Shown here: one piece after another, positions 58,658 through 64,000 of the stretch
How the letters are laid out: each line of letters opens with the position of its first letter
Position numbering within the stretch: the stretch's first letter is position 1
NCBI RefSeq assembly: GCF_003721515.1
Contig: NZ_RJJD01000001.1
Span: forward strand, 124,001 to 188,000
Direction: 5' to 3'
Source: Rufibacter latericius
Lineage (GTDB): Bacteria; Bacteroidota; Bacteroidia; Cytophagales; Hymenobacteraceae
DNA length: 64,000 nucleotides
Notes under the pieces: model-generated
Told to the model about the DNA's origin: nothing
Databases searched by the model: none
What the model saw: the letters and a program-made list of their open reading frames with translations, nothing else
Program-made: the position numbers and the translations under genes

Positions 58658-61264
58658 ATGGAAGCCAAATTCTCAAATAGAGTGAAAGAGGTGATCTCTC
58701 TCAGTCGCGAGGAAGCCATCCGTTTGGGGCATGATTACATCGGCACCGAGCACCTGCTTCTGGGTATGATCCGCGAAGGAGAAGGCACCGCAATCGCTTT
58801 GCTTAAAAAGCTGGGAGTACCTATGGAGGAGCTCAAGTACGCGCTTGAGCAGGCCACCAAAAATACCGCCAGCCCTAATACCAATATTACCGGAAGTATC
58901 CCGCTTACCAAACAGACGGAGAAGGTCCTGAAAATAACGTATTTGGAGGCTAAAATCTTCAAGTCTGACATCATAGGTACAGAACACCTACTGTTGTCCA
59001 TTTTGCGGGATGAGGATAATATTTCATCGCAAACCTTAGCCAAATTCAACGTGAACTACGAAGCTATTCGGGATTCGTTAGACTATCATGCTAACAACCC
59101 TCTTGCCTCTTCAGATACCGATGACAACGACGATAACGACAAACTCTTTGGCTCTTCCTCTAAAGGAGGCGCTGGCTCAGCCGCCAAGAAGGGTGCCGAG
59201 AAATCCCGCACTCCGGTGTTGGACAACTTCGGTCGTGATCTGACTAAATTGGCCGAAGAAGGCAAACTTGACCCTATTGTGGGTCGTGAAAAAGAAATCG
59301 AGCGGGTGGCCCAGGTACTGAGCCGCCGTAAGAAAAATAACCCGATCTTGATTGGGGAGCCAGGTGTGGGTAAAACGGCGATTGCCGAAGGCCTTGCCCT
59401 GCGCATCATCCAGAAGAAGGTTTCCCGGGTGCTTTTCGGAAAACGGGTGGTAACCTTAGATCTGGCCTCTTTGGTGGCCGGTACTAAATACCGCGGTCAG
59501 TTTGAAGAGCGCATGAAAGCCGTGATGAACGAGCTGGAGAAATCTCCGGACGTGATCCTTTTCATTGATGAGTTGCACACCATTGTAGGTGCTGGTGGAG
59601 CCTCCGGATCTCTGGATGCCTCCAACATGTTCAAACCTGCGCTGGCCCGCGGCGAAATCCAATGCATCGGCGCTACTACGCTAGACGAATACCGTCAGTA
59701 TATTGAGAAAGATGGTGCCTTGGCTCGTCGTTTCCAGATTGTGATGGTAGATCCTACCACGCCAGAGGAAACCATTGAGATCCTGCACAACATCAAAGAC
59801 AAATACCAGGATCACCACCACGTGACTTATTCAGACAAAGCCATTGAGGCCTGTGTGAAGTTGAGCGACCGCTACATGAGCGACCGTTTCTTACCAGACA
59901 AAGCCATTGACATTCTGGATGAAGCTGGTGCCCGCGTGCACATCAACAACATTGTGGTGCCAGAGGATATTCTTAACCTAGAGCAACAGATTGAGAACAT
60001 CAAGGACGAGAAAAACCGCGTGGTGAAAAGCCAGAAATACGAAGAGGCTGCTCAACTGCGTGACAAAGAGAAGAAACTTTTAGATCAACTTGACGCCGCT
60101 AAGAAAAGCTGGGAAGAGGAGACGAGAAAGAAACGTTACGCCGTGAAAGAAGAAAACGTGGCCGAGGTAATCGCCATGATGACAGGTATTCCGGTTAAAC
60201 GTATCGCCCAGAAAGAGAGCTTGAAGCTGCTCAACATGGGCGAAGAGCTGAAAGGCAAAGTAATCGGTCAGGAAAAAGCGATCACGCAGTTGGTGAAAGC
60301 CATCCAGCGGACCCGCGTTGGCCTGAAAGATCCTAAGCGCCCAATCGGTTCATTCGTATTCCTTGGCCCGACAGGGGTTGGTAAAACCGAGCTGGCCAAA
60401 GTTCTGGCTACCTACCTATTTGACAAAGAAGACGCTCTGGTACGTATTGACATGAGTGAGTACATGGAGAAATTCAGCGTATCTCGCTTGGTGGGAGCGC
60501 CTCCAGGCTACGTGGGTTACGAAGAAGGTGGTCAGCTAACGGAGAAAATCCGCCGCAAGCCATATTCAGTGGTATTGCTGGATGAGATTGAGAAAGCGCA
60601 CCCAGACGTGTACAACCTGTTGCTGCAAGTTTTGGATGACGGTGTGTTGACCGATGGTTTAGGCCGTAAAGTTGACTTCAGAAACACCATCATCATCATG
60701 ACCTCCAACATCGGGGCGCGTGACTTGCAGGACTTCGGGGCTGGGGTTGGTTTCGCGACCAAAACCCGTCAGGAGAACATGGACGACATCATGAAAGGCA
60801 CCATTGCTTCTGCCTTGAAGAAAACGTTCTCTCCCGAGTTCCTGAACCGTCTGGATGATGTGATTGTGTTCAACTCGCTGGTGAAAGAAGATATTCATAA
60901 AATCATTGATATCTCGCTTGCTAAGCTGTTGAACCGCGTGAAAACGCTGGGCTACACCATTGAGATCACTGACAAGGCCAAAGACTTTGTGGCCGAGAAA
61001 GGATACGACTCTAAGTATGGTGCCCGTCCGTTGAACCGTGCCATCACCAAGTACATGGAAGACCCGATTGCGGAGGAGATCCTGAAAGCCGAGTTGGCCC
61101 AAGGAGACACCATCGTGATTGACTACGAAGAAGGCAAAGAGGAATTGACGTTCTCTAACCGCAAGAACGAGGATGCCATTCCAGACACTTCTGACGATCT
61201 TCCAGAGGCTTCGTCTTCAGAAGAAGAGGAGACTACGCCAACTGATGGTAAGAAGAAAGACTAA
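58658..61264 (+). CDS. clpC: ATP-dependent Clp protease ATP-binding subunit ClpC
   Basis: Cytoplasmic AAA+ unfoldase of 868 residues that feeds proteins to ClpP. Domains in order: two Clp_N repeats (residues 1-145; [18 protein letters not shown] and [17 protein letters not shown]), an acidic/Gly-Ser-rich linker (150-185), AAA-1 with Walker A GEPGVGKT at 233-240 and Walker [20 protein letters not shown], a UVR-containing middle region ([22 protein letters not shown]), AAA-2 with GPTGVGKT near residue 570 and arginine finger region, and the ClpB_D2-small C-terminal domain. An acidic tail ([15 protein letters not shown]) ends it. Length fits Bacteroidota ClpC. Confidence 0.97.
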   Translation: MEAKFSNRVKEVISLSREEAIRLGHDYIGTEHLLLGMIREGEGTAIALLKKLGVPMEELKYALEQATKNTASPNTNITGSIPLTKQTEKVLKITYLEAKIFKSDIIGTEHLLLSILRDEDNISSQTLAKFNVNYEAIRDSLDYHANNPLASSDTDDNDDNDKLFGSSSKGGAGSAAKKGAEKSRTPVLDNFGRDLTKLAEEGKLDPIVGREKEIERVAQVLSRRKKNNPILIGEPGVGKTAIAEGLALRIIQKKVSRVLFGKRVVTLDLASLVAGTKYRGQFEERMKAVMNELEKSPDVILFIDELHTIVGAGGASGSLDASNMFKPALARGEIQCIGATTLDEYRQYIEKDGALARRFQIVMVDPTTPEETIEILHNIKDKYQDHHHVTYSDKAIEACVKLSDRYMSDRFLPDKAIDILDEAGARVHINNIVVPEDILNLEQQIENIKDEKNRVVKSQKYEEAAQLRDKEKKLLDQLDAAKKSWEEETRKKRYAVKEENVAEVIAMMTGIPVKRIAQKESLKLLNMGEELKGKVIGQEKAITQLVKAIQRTRVGLKDPKRPIGSFVFLGPTGVGKTELAKVLATYLFDKEDALVRIDMSEYMEKFSVSRLVGAPPGYVGYEEGGQLTEKIRRKPYSVVLLDEIEKAHPDVYNLLLQVLDDGVLTDGLGRKVDFRNTIIIMTSNIGARDLQDFGAGVGFATKTRQENMDDIMKGTIASALKKTFSPEFLNRLDDVIVFNSLVKEDIHKIIDISLAKLLNRVKTLGYTIEITDKAKDFVAEKGYDSKYGARPLNRAITKYMEDPIAEEILKAELAQGDTIVIDYEEGKEELTFSNRKNEDAIPDTSDDLPEASSSEEEETTPTDGKKKD

Positions 61265-61282
61265 TTGAATTCATTCCATTTG

Positions 61283-61317
61283 AAAAGGCTGACAGACAAA
61301 CTGTCAGCCTTTTTTTT
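61283..61317 (+). terminator. Rho-independent terminator of clpC
   Basis: 13-bp arms AAAAGGCTGACAG and CTGTCAGCCTTTT around ACAAA, then a T-run (61309-61317). It starts 18 bp after the clpC stop. Confidence 0.95.
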
Positions 61318-61354
61318 GTTTTAGGGCTCATTCCCAAAAACGCACTTAAAAACG
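61318..61354. repeat. dispersed intergenic palindrome, copy 27
   Basis: GTTTTAGGGCTCATTCCC / AAAAACGCACTTAAAAACG, starting at the last T of the clpC terminator. Confidence 0.6.
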
Positions 61355-61361
61355 CAGATCA

Positions 61362-61544
61362 GAAACTGTAGCGTCATGTCCCTGTCATGACGTGTCTTAA
61401 TGAAACGGGAAAATCTCATCTAAGAACAAACTAAAAATCCTGGAAAAAAAAGAAGGTACCAGTTGCAATGCCAGATTCTTTCTGAATTGTAACGGGATTG
61501 TTGCATAGAACCACCTCTTGCCAAGGTCACGACGCTACAGTTTC
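61362..61544. mobile_element. MITE-like element with 23-bp terminal inverted repeats
   Basis: GAAACTGTAGCGTC at 61362-61375 is exactly complementary to GACGCTACAGTTTC at 61531-61544, and the match continues to 23 bp with three mismatches. The 183-bp element carries no ORF. An internal hairpin (CGTCATG...CATGACG) sits next to the left end. No clear target-site duplication is visible. It is flanked on both sides by copies of the dispersed palindrome. The 482-bp gap 61265-61746 holds nothing else but a probable promoter close to the next gene. Confidence 0.5.
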
Positions 61545-61579
61545 GTTTTCGGCTTTCTTTTCAGAATTGAGGCCGAAAT
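61544..61579. repeat. dispersed intergenic palindrome, copy 28
   Basis: CGTTTTCGGCTTTCTTTTC / AG / AATTGAGGCCGAAAT, abutting the right end of the MITE-like element. Confidence 0.55.
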
Positions 61580-61746
61580 CGGAAAGGCGCCTTCAACTTC
61601 AGTATTTATTTTTATCTAGAAGTACACCAATGATTCAGTCTTTCTAAAGTACCAAGTCAGTTGCCATAAGAAAAACATCACAAAAATTTCACACTGCCCT
61701 ATTCTTTCCTAAATTTGATTTCTTGTACCAACATCAAAGTGCTTCA

Positions 61747-63309
61747 ATGGCAGACCAGAACAACCTGAATAGCAAATTTGAAATATTAGATCGCAAAAAT
61801 GCTGAGGCGCTCTTAGGAGGCGGGCAGGCGCGTATTGATGCACAGCACAAAAAAGGCAAACTGACCGCCCGTGAACGCATTGATTTACTCCTGGACGAAG
61901 GTTCTTTTGAAGAGATAGGCAAGTTTGTGATGCACCGGTCCAAAGACTTCGGGCTGGACAAAGAATACTATTTAGGCGATGGCGTAGTCACCGGCTACGG
62001 TACCGTAAATGGTCGCCTGGTGTACGTTTTCTCCCAGGATTTCACCGTTTTCGGCGGTTCCCTTTCTGAGACGCACGCCGAGAAGATTGTCAAGATCATG
62101 GATCTGGCCATGAAAAACGGTGCTCCCGTAATTGGCTTAAATGACTCCGGCGGGGCCCGTATCCAGGAAGGCGTGGTTTCCCTGGGCGGTTACGCCGATA
62201 TTTTCTACAAAAATACCTTGGCTTCTGGCGTAGTCCCGCAACTCTCTGGTATTATGGGACCATGTGCTGGAGGAGCGGTTTATTCGCCGGCAATTACCGA
62301 CTTCATCCTGATGGTGGAGGACACGTCTTACATGTTTGTGACCGGCCCTAACGTGGTGAAAACGGTAACGCATGAGACCGTGACCTCAGAGGAACTAGGC
62401 GGCGCCAGCACCCACAGCACCAAAAGCGGCGTGACCCATTTTTCCTGCGCCAATGAGGTGGTGTGCATCCAAAACATAAAGCAACTGCTCAGCTACATGC
62501 CGCAGAACTGCGAGGAACTTCCTCCTGCCCTGCCGTATGAAGCCAAAGCCGATGAATCCCGTGAGGTTCTGAACAACATCGTTCCGGAAAACCCTAATCA
62601 GCCTTACGATATCCGTGAGGTGATTGAAGGCATCATCGATTCAGATACGTTCCTGGAGGTGCATAAGAACTTCGGGGAGAACATTGTGGTAGGGTTTGCC
62701 AGATTGGCAGGTCGTAGCATAGGTATTGTGGGTAACCAACCTGCAGTTTTAGCCGGGGTTCTGGACATCAACGCCAGCACCAAAGCCGCCCGTTTTGTAC
62801 GCTTCTGCGATTCCTTTAACATTCCGTTGCTGGTTCTGGAAGACGTGCCCGGTTTCCTTCCCGGCACTGACCAGGAGTGGCGCGGCATCATCACCAACGG
62901 AGCCAAATTGCTGTACGCCTTCTGCGAGGCCACCGTGCCCCGCGTAACCGTGATCACCCGTAAAGCGTATGGCGGGGCCTATGACGTGATGAACTCCAAG
63001 CACATTGGGGCTGACCTGAACTACGCCTGGCCTACCGCCGAGATTGCCGTAATGGGAGCCAAAGGAGCCGCGGAGATCATCTTCAAACGCGAGATTGCCG
63101 CCGCCGAGGACCCTGAAGCGAAACTCGCCGAGAAAGTGGCCGAGTACCAGGCGAAATTCGCGACGCCGTACCGCGCCGCCCACCGTGGCTTCGTGGATGA
63201 AGTGATTTATCCATCTGAGACCCGGGCCAAGTTGATTAAAGCCTTTAAGATGCTGGAAAATAAAGTAGATCAGTTGCCTAAGAAAAAGCACGGCAACATT
63301 CCGTTATAA
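61747..63309 (+). CDS. acyl-CoA carboxylase beta (carboxyltransferase) subunit, propionyl-/methylmalonyl-CoA type
   Basis: Cytoplasmic carboxyltransferase of 520 residues moving CO2 between biotin and an acyl-CoA, most likely propionyl-CoA. The ClpP/crotonase-fold halves are both complete: N-terminal [83 protein letters not shown], and C-terminal [56 protein letters not shown]. These oxyanion-hole glycine pairs are the family hallmark. A TTG at 61723 could add eight residues; the ATG at 61747 is preferred. Biotin carboxylase and biotin carrier genes are not in the window. Confidence 0.95.
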   Translation: MADQNNLNSKFEILDRKNAEALLGGGQARIDAQHKKGKLTARERIDLLLDEGSFEEIGKFVMHRSKDFGLDKEYYLGDGVVTGYGTVNGRLVYVFSQDFTVFGGSLSETHAEKIVKIMDLAMKNGAPVIGLNDSGGARIQEGVVSLGGYADIFYKNTLASGVVPQLSGIMGPCAGGAVYSPAITDFILMVEDTSYMFVTGPNVVKTVTHETVTSEELGGASTHSTKSGVTHFSCANEVVCIQNIKQLLSYMPQNCEELPPALPYEAKADESREVLNNIVPENPNQPYDIREVIEGIIDSDTFLEVHKNFGENIVVGFARLAGRSIGIVGNQPAVLAGVLDINASTKAARFVRFCDSFNIPLLVLEDVPGFLPGTDQEWRGIITNGAKLLYAFCEATVPRVTVITRKAYGGAYDVMNSKHIGADLNYAWPTAEIAVMGAKGAAEIIFKREIAAAEDPEAKLAEKVAEYQAKFATPYRAAHRGFVDEVIYPSETRAKLIKAFKMLENKVDQLPKKKHGNIPL

Positions 63310-63337
63310 GAGTTGAGACTTTAGAAGTAAGACAAGG
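63310..63337. repeat. heptamer repeat array at a gene end (copy C)
   Basis: Units GAGTTGA, GACTTTA, GAAGTAA, GACAAGG start on the base right after the carboxylase stop codon. Confidence 0.5.
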
Positions 63338-63411
63338 TTTTGTAGGGCATATTACCGCTCACCAGAACCGCTTCTCACCTCCCAGAAAAGACATTCAATA
63401 TTCTATGCGCC

Positions 63412-63441
63412 TTGGCTGGCGATGACAAAGCACCCAGCCAA
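63412..63441. other. intergenic hairpin between the carboxylase and M42 genes
   Basis: Arms TTGGCTGG and CCAGCCAA (8 bp, perfect) with a 14-nt loop, 60 bp before the peptidase start. There is no strong T-run, so its role as a terminator is uncertain. Confidence 0.3.
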
Positions 63442-63501
63442 AACTATTTCAACTGACAAACAACTACCGGAGAGTGCTTTGCTCCACCTAAATGGAAAGC
63501 T

Positions 63502-64000
63502 ATGAGAGAAGAAAGCTTTGAATTCCTGCAAACCTACCTCAACAACGCCGCGCCAACCGGCTTTGAGTCATCGGGACAAAAACTGTGGTTAGACTACATC
63601 AAACCGTATGTAGACGAGTACTTCGTGGACACCTACGGCTCCGTGGTGGGCGTCATCAACCCAGAGGCTGAGTACAAGGTGGTTATTGAGGCGCACGCCG
63701 ATGAGATTGCCTGGTTTGTAAACTACATCACCCCAGAAGGGTTCATCTACGTGCGCCGCAACGGCGGATCTGACGCTGTGATTGCCCCTTCCAAGCGGGT
63801 AAACATCCATACCAAAAAGGGAATGGTAAAAGCGGTGTTCGGGTACCCGGCCATTCATGTACGCAAACCAGATCAGGACAAAGCCCCTACCGTAGAAACC
63901 ATTTTCCTGGACTGTGGTGCCGCTAACAAGCAGGAGGTAGAAGACATGGGCATTCACGTAGGTTGTGTGATTACCTTTGACGATGAGTTCTGGGTGATGA
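63502..64000 (+). CDS. M42 family metallopeptidase, N-terminal part (runs off the right edge)
   Basis: Cytoplasmic aminopeptidase of the tetrahedral M42 (PepA/FrvX-like) family; the first 166 codons are present. It starts MREESFEFLQTYLNNAAPTGFESSGQKLW, the usual opening with AAPTGFE, followed by the first zinc histidine-aspartate motif in VVIEAHADEIAWFVNYI, and IFLDCGAANKQEVEDMGIHVGCVITFD, matching the inserted beta-domain of the family. The ATG at 63502 gives the standard N-terminus. The remaining zinc ligands and catalytic Glu would lie beyond the window. Confidence 0.92.
   Translation, partial: MREESFEFLQTYLNNAAPTGFESSGQKLWLDYIKPYVDEYFVDTYGSVVGVINPEAEYKVVIEAHADEIAWFVNYITPEGFIYVRRNGGSDAVIAPSKRVNIHTKKGMVKAVFGYPAIHVRKPDQDKAPTVETIFLDCGAANKQEVEDMGIHVGCVITFDDEFWVM

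Noticed and set aside
3908-61579. CRISPR interpretation of the recurring palindromes
   Set aside because: Copies are kilobases apart, diverged from one another, and lack regular spacers or cas genes.
61318-61746. insertion sequence with transposase
   Set aside because: Terminal inverted repeats are present, but only 183 bp separate their ends and no ORF is inside.

Overview
The window looks like chromosomal DNA of a Bacteroidota bacterium of the order Cytophagales, most likely family Hymenobacteraceae (Rufibacter/Nibribacter/Pontibacter-like; the genus is a guess from protein style and roughly 50% GC). Support: a SusC/SusD pair, several TonB receptors with an N-terminal carboxypeptidase-regulatory-like domain, a LytS/LytTR two-component pair, a BlaI/M56 pair, a DUF6624 lipoprotein, no visible Shine-Dalgarno sites, and TAnnTTTG-type -7 promoter boxes.

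Layout. 1-4 kb: a truncated TonB receptor preceded by a 26-codon ORF ending in four cysteines, an atypical tRNA-Cys, and a chromate locus (chrA plus a ChrB-domain/AraC fusion). 4-12.4 kb: a YdhS-like flavoprotein, a conserved protein with faint nitronate-monooxygenase-like features, a YdiJ-like FAD/Fe-S dehydrogenase and a TcmP-like protein. 12.4-17.6 kb: BlaI-type repressor, BlaR1-like M56 peptidase and an outer-membrane beta-barrel protein. 17.7-26.3 kb: a minus-strand catabolic cluster for L-fucose or L-rhamnose by the non-phosphorylating route (two SDRs, lactonase, FAH-family hydrolase, Gfo/Idh/MocA protein, TonB receptor, MFS carrier). 26.5-38.8 kb: a second sugar cluster (xylose-isomerase-like TIM barrel, Gfo/Idh/MocA oxidoreductase, FucP-like carrier, a ThuA/sugar-dehydrogenase/cytochrome c fusion lipoprotein, two DUF1080 proteins and a cytochrome c propeller protein), plausibly a 3-keto-glycoside pathway, with a LytS/LytTR pair upstream. 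41-64 kb: a tandem PAP2/haloperoxidase-like protein, a cation/proton antiporter, tRNA-Ser(UGA), YihY, thioesterase, MltG, Sua5/YrdC, a SusCD operon with an extra lipoprotein, an LpxL-like acyltransferase, a luciferase-like oxidoreductase, WbqC, ClpC, an acyl-CoA carboxylase beta subunit and the start of an M42 peptidase.

The strongest signal not explained by genes is a dispersed palindrome of about 36 bp whose half-site is close to GTTTTAGGCCTGTTTTC. I count about 29 recognisable copies, almost all between genes, often 20-55 bp upstream of a start codon or overlapping a stop codon, and in one case supplying a start codon. Other intergenic structure: heptamer arrays sitting on stop codons at three genes, a 183-bp MITE-like element with 23-bp terminal inverted repeats, a 22-bp inverted repeat bracketing the mltG/yrdC divergent promoter region, and a degenerate repeat of about 30 bp. 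The cysteine-run leader next to a tRNA-Cys lacking U33 is the most interesting candidate regulatory arrangement.
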